This document shows positions 1-8,372 of a stretch of DNA of 64,000 nt, piece after piece. Within the stretch, counting starts at the first letter, position 1, and every line of letters begins with the position of its first letter. Origin of the DNA: Lactobacillus sp. S2-2 (GTDB taxonomy: Bacteria > Bacillota > Bacilli > Lactobacillales > Lactobacillaceae); NCBI RefSeq assembly GCF_021698855.1, contig NZ_WWFA01000001.1, positions 124,001-188,000 on the forward strand. Direction: 5' to 3'. The translations under genes were made by a program, and so were the position numbers. Under the pieces are notes generated by a model. The model did not search any database and was not told the DNA's origin. It saw nothing but the letters and a program-made list of their open reading frames with translations.

Positions 1-858
1 TGGTCTGAACATAACATGTGATGCATTAAGAATTTTAGTTCTATCAACATTTTCGATGAATTTTCTAACGTATTCGTTTTTAGGATGACGTAATAAATCT
101 TCAGGTGTATCAATTTGAACAATATCACCATTTCTCATCATCATAATACGGTCACCAATTCTAAGTGCTTCGTTTAGATCATGAGAAATAAAGATGATTG
201 TCTTATTAAGTTTTCTTTGAAGTTCAATTAATTCATTTTGCATTTCTCTTCTGTTTAAAGGATCAAGAGCAGAGAAAGCTTCATCCATAAGTAAGATTTC
301 AGGGTCATTGGTAATAGCACGAGCTAATCCAACACGTTGTTGCATACCACCTGATAATTCTTTAGGATACATGTTGTCATTTCCTACAAGTCCAACCATT
401 TCAAGAGAATCATGAGCTTTTTGTTCACGTTCTTCTTTATCAATACCTTGAACTTCTAGGCCATATGCAGCATTTTCTAAGATGGTACGATTAGGGAATA
501 GAGCGAAGCCTTGGAAAACCATACTCATTTTCTTTCTACGCATTTCTCTTAGTCCATTTTTATCTAAATCCATAATGTTTTGACCATCAAGTTCAATTTG
601 ACCAGAAGTAGGTTCAATTAAACGGTTAAACATACGAATTAAAGTAGACTTTCCTGAACCGGATAGTCCCATAATGACAAAAATTTCATTATCATTGATT
701 GAAAAATTAGCATTATTAACACCAATTGTGCTTCCAGTTTCAGCAAGAATTTCTTCTTTTGTTTTACCTTCAGCTAGTAGTTCTTGTGCTTTTTTGATGT
801 GACGACCGAATATTTTATAAAGATTTTTAACTTCGATCTTTTTATTATTTTCAGACAC
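1..858 (-). CDS. Glycine betaine/proline ABC transporter ATP-binding subunit, 3' end cut off
   Basis: ATPase of an OpuA/ProU-type osmoprotectant importer, acting on the cytoplasmic face of the membrane. The 286 residues present include the family-typical N-terminal helix before the nucleotide-binding fold, Walker A (GLSGSGKST), a Q-loop ([10 protein letters not shown]), the signature LSGGMQQR, Walker B with catalytic Glu ([13 protein letters not shown]) and the H-loop SHD. The C-terminus, where OpuAA/ProV proteins carry CBS domains, lies beyond the left edge. The start is GTG at 858-856, chosen because GGGAGG lies 8 bases upstream and the frame begins [19 protein letters not shown] strong promoter sits just upstream (908-936). 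The permease/binding-protein partner is presumably outside the window. Confident in the family; the substrate is inferred from similarity to OpuAA/ProV. Confidence 0.88.
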   Translation of the reverse strand, partial: MSENNKKIEVKNLYKIFGRHIKKAQELLAEGKTKEEILAETGSTIGVNNANFSINDNEIFVIMGLSGSGKSTLIRMFNRLIEPTSGQIELDGQNIMDLDKNGLREMRRKKMSMVFQGFALFPNRTILENAAYGLEVQGIDKEEREQKAHDSLEMVGLVGNDNMYPKELSGGMQQRVGLARAITNDPEILLMDEAFSALDPLNRREMQNELIELQRKLNKTIIFISHDLNEALRIGDRIMMMRNGDIVQIDTPEDLLRHPKNEYVRKFIENVDRTKILNASHVMFRP

Positions 859-907
859 AGAACTTCCTCCCTTCAAAATTTAACTTTTCTTTAATTACCA
901 CTAACTA

Positions 908-936
908 TTATTACAAGTACTTTAATTTAATGTCAA
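908..936 (-). promoter_or_regulatory. Sigma-A promoter for the betaine transporter ATPase
   Basis: On the minus strand TTGACA (931-936) and TAATAA (908-913) are separated by exactly 17 bases. This is a near-consensus vegetative promoter about 50 bases before the GTG start. Confidence 0.7.
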
Positions 937-947
937 ATTATAAGTAT

Positions 948-1001
948 AAAAAAAAGCCTACCAGACAAGGTTTTTGTTTAAAAACCTATTCATTAGTAGA
1001 C
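948..1001 (-). terminator. Rho-independent terminator after the VIT gene pair
   Basis: Minus-strand RNA folds into a long hairpin: GUCUACUA pairs with UGGUAGGC and an inner AGGUUUUU/AAAAACCU stem continues it. Eight U residues follow. It separates the VIT genes from the betaine ATPase. Confidence 0.7.
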
Positions 1002-1060
1002 ATGCAAACGCAAACATTAAAATGTTAAATTTTCCTTAAATTCTTAATATTTTTAGTAAT

Positions 1061-1765
1061 TTAGAAAATTTTTCCAATTGAGTAATGAATTATCATAGTA
1101 ATAATTCCGACAATTATGTTTCGATAAATAGCAATTTTAACTAATCCATCACCTAATTTTGCACTTAGAAATCCAGTTAATGCAACAGCAATAATAACAG
1201 CCAAAATGGTTCCAGGCCATTTTAATCCGATGGGGAGAAGAGTCATTGCTAGAAGAGGAAGAATGCCACCTAAACTAGCAGAAATTAAAGATGATAGTGC
1301 AGCTGACCATGGATTTAAGTATTTATTAATCTTTATATCATACTTTATATCAATTATGGTTTCTAAAGGCTTCTTATTTAATAAATCAACTGCAATTTCT
1401 CTTGCTGTTTCTTGATTAACCCCACGGTTTGTATAAAATTCCTGAGTAGTTTGTAATTCTTGATCAAAATCATTTTTTAAAATTTTCTTTTCGTTTTGTA
1501 CTGCTGCTTTTTCAGTATCTCTTTGTGAACTGACTGAAGCATATTCTCCAGATGACATTGAAAATGCACATGCTAATAAATCAGATAATCCAGCGATAAA
1601 AATAGTGAACTGATTAGGTGTAGCTACTGCAACAGAAAATAAAACTCCGACTACAGTTAAAATGCCATCATTTGACCCAAGAACACCAGCTCTTAAGTTA
1701 TTTAATTTATCATCAAGATTTCCTTCTTTTTTTGACGTTTTTTTATTTTTTTTAGTTAAATTCAT
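1061..1765 (-). CDS. VIT1/CCC1 family membrane protein (copy 2)
   Basis: Predicted iron/manganese transporter of the VIT1/CCC1 family (234 aa). Family hallmarks are visible: LRAGVLGSNDGILTVVG in the first membrane segment, then SMSSGEYASVSSQRD, a charged cytoplasmic helical stretch around residues 80-135, and three C-terminal hydrophobic segments ending NIIVGIITMIIHYSIG. The ATG is preceded by AGGAG at 8 bases. It follows the paralogue at 1777-2457 by 11 bases, so the two are cotranscribed. The pair is diverged over its whole length, which suggests an old duplication. Metal specificity cannot be read from the sequence; PerR nearby fits a metal/peroxide theme but is not proof. Confidence 0.85.
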   Translation of the reverse strand: MNLTKKNKKTSKKEGNLDDKLNNLRAGVLGSNDGILTVVGVLFSVAVATPNQFTIFIAGLSDLLACAFSMSSGEYASVSSQRDTEKAAVQNEKKILKNDFDQELQTTQEFYTNRGVNQETAREIAVDLLNKKPLETIIDIKYDIKINKYLNPWSAALSSLISASLGGILPLLAMTLLPIGLKWPGTILAVIIAVALTGFLSAKLGDGLVKIAIYRNIIVGIITMIIHYSIGKIF

Positions 1766-1776
1766 TTTTTAAACTC

Positions 1777-2457
1777 CTAACTGATTATTGTTCCGATAAG
1801 ATATGTAATAATCATTGTGATAATTCCAGCAACAACATTTCGAAATAGTGATTTTATCTTATTTGCATTTCCTAATTTTGCTGCAACATACCCGGTAATC
1901 GATAGTGCTATAACTACAGAAATAAATGTAGAAATAACTCGATATTGTTCAGGAAATAATAATATTGAAGCAAGTGGAAGTAGTGAACCAGTGGGAAATG
2001 AAATCATTGACGCAATTGCTGCAGCGTATGGACTCGTAATTTTATTAATATCAAAAGAAAAACGCTCTCTTACAGTAGTTGCTAAGGCATCTTTTCCCAT
2101 CATCTCTGTGGTTGCTTTTTCTGCTAGTTCTTTTTTCATACCTGTTTTTAAATAATTTTGTTTAACAAAATCAAATTCTTGTTGATAATTATTTTTTAAA
2201 AGTTTCTTTTCTTTTTGAATTGCCATTCTTTGAGAATCTTTTTGGGTATTTACAGAAACATATTCTCCCATTGCCATTGAAACAGTACCTGCTAACATTC
2301 CTGCAAATCCGGAAATGAAAATAGCAAAGTTATCAGATGTTGCACCAGCAACACCTAGTACAATTCCAGCTACTGATAAAATTCCATCATTTGCTCCCAT
2401 AACACTAGCACGAAGAACATTTATTTTTTGTGCTAAGCTTTTTTTCTTTTTGCTCAT
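1777..2457 (-). CDS. VIT1/CCC1 family membrane protein (copy 1)
   Basis: First gene of a tandem VIT1/CCC1 pair (226 aa from the chosen start). It has the family motifs NVLRASVMGANDGILSVAG and SMAMGEYVSVNTQKD, a Lys/Glu-rich helical insert that in the family binds metal at the cytosolic side, and a C-terminal NVVAGIITMIITYLIG segment. The ATG at 2457 is preferred over a GTG three codons upstream because AGGAG lies 8 bases before the ATG but directly abuts the GTG. Likely moves Fe2+ or Mn2+ across the cell membrane; direction and metal are inferred from family only. Confidence 0.86.
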   Translation of the reverse strand: MSKKKKSLAQKINVLRASVMGANDGILSVAGIVLGVAGATSDNFAIFISGFAGMLAGTVSMAMGEYVSVNTQKDSQRMAIQKEKKLLKNNYQQEFDFVKQNYLKTGMKKELAEKATTEMMGKDALATTVRERFSFDINKITSPYAAAIASMISFPTGSLLPLASILLFPEQYRVISTFISVVIALSITGYVAAKLGNANKIKSLFRNVVAGIITMIITYLIGTIIS

Positions 2458-2523
2458 GAAAATCACTCCTATTTATAATGATTCTAATCTAGTAACTATT
2501 ATAGCAAATTTGTTTTTTAAGTA

Positions 2524-2555
2524 AATAAAAAAGGAAACGAAATTCGTTTCCTTTT
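2524..2555 (-). terminator. Terminator of the amidase gene
   Basis: AAGGAAACG pairs with CGTTTCCTT around a 5-base loop, followed on the minus strand by a U run. It lies just past the amidase stop codon. Confidence 0.75.
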
Positions 2556-3801
2556 AGTATAATGCATTTGAATTAATCCAATAGTCGTAACCGTTGAAAG
2601 TTATTTTATTGTAAGAAATTTGTTTATTATTTGATGATGTAACAACTGCTTTTTGAGTTGTTGTTACTTTAGATCCATCAAACATATTAGATTTTCCAAT
2701 TTGTTTTGAAAGAGTAGGGTTATTAAAAACTTTATTTTGTAAATTATAGTTTGACTTAACATTTAAATCAGAGCGATTATCATCGTAATAATCAATTTGA
2801 TTAAATTTTAAAGCATTTTCACTGACCCAAAACTTTGAGCTATTTGTGTTTCTTTTGAGTCTTACTTGATACCAAATTGAATTACCGTTAACGGTTGCTC
2901 GATTAGAGATATATAATTTAGAAGATTTTTTAACTTTTTTAGAAAGCTTTTGAGTTGAATATTTTTCACCAGAAGCTTTTAAATGTGAATAAGCATTATA
3001 TTTTTTGTAATTACTACTTAGTGAAGCACTATCATAACCATCACCAGTATCGTATACAATATCATCTTGTTTAATATCTTGTTGAGTTTCTATTTGTCCA
3101 CCATTATTGTTAGTTTGAGATTTATTCATACCATTATAATATTTGACAACCATTTTATAAAAGTCACTCATTGTATATGCTTTATTAAAATATTTACGAC
3201 CATTAGAAGCATAATAACTTACAGGATCAGTATGATCAGTTCCACCTAAATATTTTGAAACAGCTTTATGAGACCAAACGGTACCTTTTCCATCATAACT
3301 AGCATTATTAGGCTTCAATTTATATTTGTTTAAAATATAAGCAGTGTAGTATGAAGCATTTGCAATTTGTTTAGCAAATGCCTTTTTACTATGAACTCGA
3401 GGTTGTTCAAATTGAACAAATCTTTGGTTAGCTTGATATCCAGCTCCCCAAGATAAGTAATTGGTGTTAGAAATGTTAATTATTTTATTTCCATCAATAA
3501 ATGAATGAACAAATGCATTACGGTAATTATTTTTCATATAAGCAATTTCATTGTAAATTGTTGAAGAATTATTAGCAGTTTCATGCACTACTACACCTTC
3601 AGGTTTGCCAGCACCATGACGATATTTATATTTTGGAAATTTGTTCCAAATGGCATTAGTAATTTTAACTGGTTTTATATTTTGAGAAGCAATGTAATTG
3701 TTTAGTGAACTGGCATTTTGAGTTTTAGTTCCAAGTAAAAGAAATGCACTTATTGTCATCAAAGAAATTAAAATACTTTTTTTCAAGTTTAATTTAATCA
3801 T
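2554..3801 (-). CDS. Secreted N-acetylmuramoyl-L-alanine amidase with SH3-like tail
   Basis: Peptidoglycan hydrolase, 415 aa. The start at 3801 gives a signal peptide (MIKLNLKKSI, then a hydrophobic core to about residue 30) and has AGGCGG upstream; the frame is open 25 codons further but without a start context. Residues about 65-225 are an Amidase_2 (type 2 amidase) domain with candidate zinc ligands in VVVHETANN, VWSHKAV and GGTDHTDP. The rest (about 255-415) contains two SH3/GW-like wall-binding modules (YSHLKASGEKYSTQKLS..., WYQVRLKR...FWVSENAL). Such enzymes cleave the MurNAc to L-Ala bond during autolysis or cell separation. Monocistronic, with its own terminator. Confidence 0.85.
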   Translation of the reverse strand: MIKLNLKKSILISLMTISAFLLLGTKTQNASSLNNYIASQNIKPVKITNAIWNKFPKYKYRHGAGKPEGVVVHETANNSSTIYNEIAYMKNNYRNAFVHSFIDGNKIINISNTNYLSWGAGYQANQRFVQFEQPRVHSKKAFAKQIANASYYTAYILNKYKLKPNNASYDGKGTVWSHKAVSKYLGGTDHTDPVSYYASNGRKYFNKAYTMSDFYKMVVKYYNGMNKSQTNNNGGQIETQQDIKQDDIVYDTGDGYDSASLSSNYKKYNAYSHLKASGEKYSTQKLSKKVKKSSKLYISNRATVNGNSIWYQVRLKRNTNSSKFWVSENALKFNQIDYYDDNRSDLNVKSNYNLQNKVFNNPTLSKQIGKSNMFDGSKVTTTQKAVVTSSNNKQISYNKITFNGYDYWINSNALY

Positions 3802-3968
3802 TGTGATTCCGCCTTTGTTTATTTTTTCATTAAACAAAATATATGATGTTTTCACTTGGTTTGCAAATAAAAGCATTAAATAAAAATCCTTGATTAAGCT
3901 GTTATATCAGTGTTTATTGTGATTAATGTCAAATAGATTAAATGTTTATAACATAAAGTCACAATTGT

Positions 3969-3993
3969 AAAAAAAGAGACCTATTGAGGTCTC
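3969..3993 (-). terminator. Terminator of perR
   Basis: GAGACCT (3976-3982) pairs with AGGTCTC (3987-3993), flanked by A and T runs, so it could work in both directions. It overlaps the perR stop codon. Confidence 0.8.
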
Positions 3994-4430
3994 TTTTTTT
4001 GACAATTTTCACAAATTCCATTGATTTCAATGTGCGATGTTTTAGGTGAAAAGTTATATTTTCTTACTGCATTTTTAATTTCTTCATCAAACTCTTGATA
4101 CTGAGGAAAATCAACATCGATTATTTTGCCACAGTTATCACAAATGGCATGAATATGTGGAGTTTCAAAAAAATCATATCGATATCCACCCTCAGGATTG
4201 GGAATCTCGATAATGATATCTAAGTCTTTTAGAAGATTCAAATTATTATAAATTGTTGCCATACTTAGATTTGAAAATTTTTTATTTAGTGCATGATAAA
4301 TATTTTCAACAGTTGGATGTTGATCACTGTTAATCATATAGTCTAAGATTATTTGTCTTTGTGGGGTAATTCTAATATTATTTTTTTTAAATTTTTTGAT
4401 TGCTCTTTCATATTTTTCATTATTCATCAT
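3981..4430 (-). CDS. perR: Fur-family peroxide-responsive repressor PerR
   Basis: Metal-dependent transcription repressor, 149 aa, usual Fur/PerR size. It has a winged-helix N-terminus (RITPQRQIILDYM, then LSMATIYNNLNLL as recognition helix), the metal-site segment RYDFFETPHIHAICDNCG, and two CxxC zinc sites (CDNC, CENC). The Asp in RYDF aligns with the Asp that marks PerR rather than Fur in Bacillus, and NMSVATVYNNL of B. subtilis PerR is closely matched. It would sense H2O2 by iron-catalysed oxidation and repress peroxide and metal genes. Two adjacent ATGs are possible starts; AGGAG is 6 bases before the first. Confidence 0.8.
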   Translation of the reverse strand: MMNNEKYERAIKKFKKNNIRITPQRQIILDYMINSDQHPTVENIYHALNKKFSNLSMATIYNNLNLLKDLDIIIEIPNPEGGYRYDFFETPHIHAICDNCGKIIDVDFPQYQEFDEEIKNAVRKYNFSPKTSHIEINGICENCQKKRPQ

Positions 4431-4476
4431 TAATTACTCCTTTACCAGATAAAATTATTAAGATTAATTATAACGA

Positions 4477-6816
4477 TTAATTCCAGAATTTAGTAATTAT
4501 TTTAGATAAATTATTTTTGTTTCTAGTAATTAAAATATTTTTCCAATGATAGGGGAATAATTGTTTGTATCTATTTTGGATGAAACGTTCATCCATTAAT
4601 AGAATAATTCCTTTATCATCGTCTGTACGAATTAATCGTCCAGCAGCTTGAAATACATTATTAATACCTGGAAGTTGATAAGCGTATGAAAATCCAGGCT
4701 TTTTTTGTTGATCAAAATAATCTCTAATTAAATTATTTTCTGGGTTCATAGCTGGTAAACCAACTCCAACAATTCCCACACCAATTAATCTAGATTTTTG
4801 TAAGTCAATTCCTTCTGAAAAAATACCTCCTAGTAATGCAAAGCCTACTAATGATTCAGAAGGATATTCTTTAAAGTTATTTATAAAGTTACTTCTATCA
4901 ATTTCATTCATTTCAGAAGTTTGTTTAATGATTCTAATGTTAGGATATTTTTTATTAAAAGCTTCATAAATTTTATTTAGATAATTAATTGAAGGAATGA
5001 AAATTAAATAATTTCCTTTTTTTTGAATCATGTATTTAATTGATAAAATTATATTATTAATACTTTGGTCTCTATTATTAAATTTTGTATTAATTGAAGA
5101 ATCAATAATAATTTGATTATTATTTGGATTAAATGGAGAGTTGATTTGAAATTGTAGACTATCAGGATTATTACCTAACATTTCTTGGTAGTACTTAATA
5201 GGTGACAAAGTAGCTGAAAATAAAATACTACCTCTTCCCAATTCAAGCGTACCATTAATAAATGGGCTTGGATTGATACAAAATAAATTAATAATTAAAT
5301 GATTATCTTTTTTGATAATTCTAGTTCGATAATTTTCTCCGTATAAATCATTTATTTTTTGGTAATGCAAGCAATTAAAGAAAAATTGTAAAATATCATC
5401 ATCCAATTCTTCTTTTGACTTTGCTTTTTTTCGAATCAATTTTCGTATTAATGTAATTATTTTATTAATAGTTTTGGATAATTTAGAATTAGGTAATTCA
5501 TAATTAATTTCAGAATTATCATCTAATTTATCATTATAATTTTCAAAAATAGCAAGTAAGTTATTTATTTCATTAATTAATTTTTTTTGATTTTTGATTT
5601 CATTTATTTTTTCTAATGCATTTTTTGTTTCTGAATCGTTAATTTCAGTTGAATACATATCTCTTGAACGATCAACTAAGTTATGAGCTTCATCAATTAA
5701 GAAAAAGTAATCATCATTTTCGACTTCAAAAAATCTTTGTAAATGAACAACTGGATCAAATAAATAATTATAATCACCAATAATAACGTCACAGAAAAGA
5801 CTAATATCTAAAGAAAATTCAAAAGGGTCAATTTTGTGCTTTTTAGCATAAATTTCGATAACATTTTTAGTTATTTGATGATTATTTTCTAAAATATCTT
5901 TAAGAGCTGGCTTTAATCGATCGTAGTAACCAATCATATATGGATTTTGATCAGGTGTTAAATCTTTTTCTTCTGGAAAAGTTATTTTTTCTTTAGCAGT
6001 TAATGTAATACTTCTTAATTTTAATCCATTATTTTTTAAAAGATTAATAGCATTTTCTGCAACAATTCTAGTGCTTTGTTTTGCGGTTAGATAAAAAATC
6101 TTTTGAATATAATTGCTAGAAAAGGCTTTAATAGCAGGGAAAAGAGTAGAAATAGTTTTTCCAGTTCCCGTTGGAGCTTCAGCAAATAAATGTTTTTTTG
6201 AAATTACGGATTTATAAACCATTTTGGCAAATTCGTATTGACCAGGACGATAATCCTTAAATGGAAATTTTAGATTTTTAACTGAAGTATTTCTTTCAAC
6301 TAACATTTTGTCTTTTAAAGCTAACCATTGAGAATATTCTTTAATCAATTGATCTAGAAAAGTTTGAGCTTCACTTTTTTTGTAAGATTTTATTTTTTCG
6401 GTAATTTCTTCCTCAGGAGTTCTGACATAAGTTAATTTTAAATCGATAGAATCAATATTATTATTTTCTGAAAAAATAATCGATGCATAAGCTTGTAATT
6501 GACCCCAATAAAGATTCATTTTATTTTCTGGAATTTCATTAAAATCTAAGTCTGATGTTTTAATTTCTTCAATTAGTACATGATTTTTTGTAAATAAAAC
6601 TCCATCTGCTCGACCATTTAGAAGATATTTTTTATTATTTATTTTTATTTCATGTTCTAAAAAATATTCAGATTGATAACTCTGAGGATATTTTTTTTGG
6701 ATTTTACGGTGAATTCTGCTTCCATTTTTTGCACTATTGTAACTAGGTAAAGAATTATTTAAATCACCACTTTGAAGAACAAATTCTACAATTTCTCTTA
6801 CACCAATCTTTTGCAC
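4477..6816 (-). CDS. PD-(D/E)XK nuclease fused to XPD/DinG-type helicase, Fe-S cysteines missing
   Basis: Probable DNA repair nuclease-helicase, 779 aa. The N-terminus (about 1-115) is a Cas4/RecB-like nuclease domain: H36, D71 in GRADG, E84 and K86 in EEIKT, and a QLQAY motif at 106-110. It is followed by a superfamily 2 helicase of the XPD/Rad3/DinG class: Walker A APTGTGKT (214-221), DEAH box (375-378), and a C-terminal motif VI region with FQAAGRLIRT. In relatives known to me, the segment between motifs I and II holds four Fe-S cysteines (KIC, xCNP, CPYA, VCPFE); here the same positions are T279, L286, N291 and D330. GTG start with AAGGAGG 8 bases upstream. It stands alone between two terminators. 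Confidence 0.82.
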   Translation of the reverse strand: MQKIGVREIVEFVLQSGDLNNSLPSYNSAKNGSRIHRKIQKKYPQSYQSEYFLEHEIKINNKKYLLNGRADGVLFTKNHVLIEEIKTSDLDFNEIPENKMNLYWGQLQAYASIIFSENNNIDSIDLKLTYVRTPEEEITEKIKSYKKSEAQTFLDQLIKEYSQWLALKDKMLVERNTSVKNLKFPFKDYRPGQYEFAKMVYKSVISKKHLFAEAPTGTGKTISTLFPAIKAFSSNYIQKIFYLTAKQSTRIVAENAINLLKNNGLKLRSITLTAKEKITFPEEKDLTPDQNPYMIGYYDRLKPALKDILENNHQITKNVIEIYAKKHKIDPFEFSLDISLFCDVIIGDYNYLFDPVVHLQRFFEVENDDYFFLIDEAHNLVDRSRDMYSTEINDSETKNALEKINEIKNQKKLINEINNLLAIFENYNDKLDDNSEINYELPNSKLSKTINKIITLIRKLIRKKAKSKEELDDDILQFFFNCLHYQKINDLYGENYRTRIIKKDNHLIINLFCINPSPFINGTLELGRGSILFSATLSPIKYYQEMLGNNPDSLQFQINSPFNPNNNQIIIDSSINTKFNNRDQSINNIILSIKYMIQKKGNYLIFIPSINYLNKIYEAFNKKYPNIRIIKQTSEMNEIDRSNFINNFKEYPSESLVGFALLGGIFSEGIDLQKSRLIGVGIVGVGLPAMNPENNLIRDYFDQQKKPGFSYAYQLPGINNVFQAAGRLIRTDDDKGIILLMDERFIQNRYKQLFPYHWKNILITRNKNNLSKIITKFWN

Positions 6817-6846
6817 AATAGGTTCCTCCTTATGAAATGATTTAAT

Positions 6847-6873
6847 AAAAAAAGAGTAACTAATCAGTTACTC
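6847..6873 (-). terminator. Terminator of the small gene upstream of the helicase
   Basis: GAGTAACT and AGTTACTC form an 8-bp stem with a 4-base loop, followed on the minus strand by seven U residues. Confidence 0.8.
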
Positions 6874-7218
6874 CTATTCAGCACGCCATTGATCGAATGA
6901 TTGGGCATTTTTACCTAGATATTCGATTGCTTCGTTAACTAATTTTTGAGCTTCTGTTTCAACTTCTTCAGGACCGACATGATTAGAGTTACATAAAAAG
7001 CCTTCAGCAATATCTGTATATTTGGTTGTTCTACCATAACCATTATCATTAAATAATTGGTCTAATCCTTTAACGTCGTCTTTTGCTGCTTCGTAAATTT
7101 GTTCAGCTAAATCATTTTTTGAAACGTCTAAAATGTTTTCAGCGTATTTAATAATAAAATCATTCATATCGATAATAATATTATTTCTTAGTTTACTTAA
7201 TTCCTTTGCTTTTGACAT
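6874..7218 (-). CDS. Unknown small acidic cytoplasmic protein
   Basis: 114 aa, no signal peptide or membrane segment, mostly predicted helix, rich in Asp/Glu/Asn. I do not recognise the family. The centre carries an aromatic/Gly patch (NDNGYGRTTKYTDIAEGFLC) and the end reads SFDQWRAE. It has its own ribosome site (AGGTGATATTAAA before ATG) and terminator, so it is probably expressed separately from the helicase gene downstream. No function proposed. Confidence 0.65.
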   Translation of the reverse strand: MSKAKELSKLRNNIIIDMNDFIIKYAENILDVSKNDLAEQIYEAAKDDVKGLDQLFNDNGYGRTTKYTDIAEGFLCNSNHVGPEEVETEAQKLVNEAIEYLGKNAQSFDQWRAE

Positions 7219-7310
7219 TTTAATATCACCTCACAATTATTTTAAATCAAAAAATAGATAATTTAAATGAAGTTAATTCAATTTAGTGATATTTTTATGA
7301 AAATTTTATG

Positions 7311-7339
7311 TTGATTAGGGTTAAAAATAGTAATATGCT
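7311..7339 (+). promoter_or_regulatory. Promoter of the asparaginase operon
   Basis: TTGATT (7311-7316) and TATGCT (7334-7339) with a 17-base spacer, about 40 bases before the asparaginase ATG. Confidence 0.55.
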
Positions 7340-7378
7340 AAAATATTATCAGATTTAACGAATGTAAAGGGGATAACT

Positions 7379-8356
7379 ATGAAAAAAATTTTAGCATTAC
7401 ATACAGGTGGTACAATTTCTATGTCACAAAGTAGTACAGGAGAAGTTGTAACTAATAAAACTAATCCAATTGCAAATCAACAAGTCATTCCATTGAATGA
7501 AATTGAATTAGTGAATGAGGAAGTTTTTAATTTACCATCACCACATATTACCCCAAAAGAAATGTTAAAAATAACTAATCGAATTAAGACTGCATTTATG
7601 GATGAAAATTATGATGGAGTAGTTGTAACACATGGTACAGATACCTTAGAAGAAACTGCATATTTTCTTGATTTAACCTTACCAAATAGTTATCCAGTCG
7701 TTGTAACTGGAGCAATGCGTTCATCAAATGAAATTGGTTCAGACGGATTATATAACTTTCAAGCAGCAATTGAAGTTGCAGCTTCAGATGATGCACAAAA
7801 TAAAGGTGTTTTGGTAGCAATGAATGAAGAAATTCATTCAGCTCGTTTTGTTACTAAAACACATACTACAAATGTAGCTACCTTTAGAACTCCAACTTTA
7901 GGACCAATTGGAATGGTTAGTCATAACAAGGCTAAGTTCTTTACAACTTTAATCGGTAATGAATATTGTGATATTGAAACAGTTATTGATGGAGTGTACC
8001 TTATTAAGGCATATGCAGGGATGGATTCAACTATATTTGATATTTTAAATAATGATCAAACTAAAGGAATTGTAATAGAAGGTTTAGGTGCTGGAAATGT
8101 ACCTCCAAAGTCTTTGCCAGGAATAAAAAAATTAATTGATAATGAAATTCCAGTTATCTTAGTATCTCGTTGTTATAACGGTACTGCCCAACCAATTTAT
8201 GATTATGAGGGCGGTGGAATTGAGTTAGAAAAAATGGGATTAACAATTTGTCACGGCTTGAATGGACAAAAAGCGAGAATTAAATTAATTGTTGGATTAA
8301 GTGCTAATAAAAAAGATTACGATTTAGCGCAATTTATGATGAGTGCTACTTCATAA
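7379..8356 (+). CDS. ansA: L-asparaginase (type I, bacterial)
   Basis: Hydrolyses L-asparagine to aspartate and ammonia in the cytoplasm. 325 aa, the usual length. The N-terminal HTGGTIS contains the first nucleophilic Thr, and VVTHGTDTLEETA contains the second catalytic Thr and Asp. TGAMRSSNEIGSDG is a further conserved asparaginase segment containing the Lys/Arg-region equivalent. No signal peptide, so it is the cytosolic form. AAAGGGG precedes the ATG. It leads an apparent operon with the four-repeat protein (16 bases on) and a small membrane protein; no functional link between them is obvious. The symbol is by analogy with B. subtilis. Confidence 0.9.
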   Translation: MKKILALHTGGTISMSQSSTGEVVTNKTNPIANQQVIPLNEIELVNEEVFNLPSPHITPKEMLKITNRIKTAFMDENYDGVVVTHGTDTLEETAYFLDLTLPNSYPVVVTGAMRSSNEIGSDGLYNFQAAIEVAASDDAQNKGVLVAMNEEIHSARFVTKTHTTNVATFRTPTLGPIGMVSHNKAKFFTTLIGNEYCDIETVIDGVYLIKAYAGMDSTIFDILNNDQTKGIVIEGLGAGNVPPKSLPGIKKLIDNEIPVILVSRCYNGTAQPIYDYEGGGIELEKMGLTICHGLNGQKARIKLIVGLSANKKDYDLAQFMMSATS

Positions 8357-8372
8357 AAGAAAGGTGATTTGA

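Noticed and set aside
7596..7820. Minus-strand frame inside the asparaginase gene, and similar antisense frames elsewhere
   Set aside because: They lie wholly within well-supported genes, have no ribosome sites and show the composition expected of AT-rich antisense shadows.
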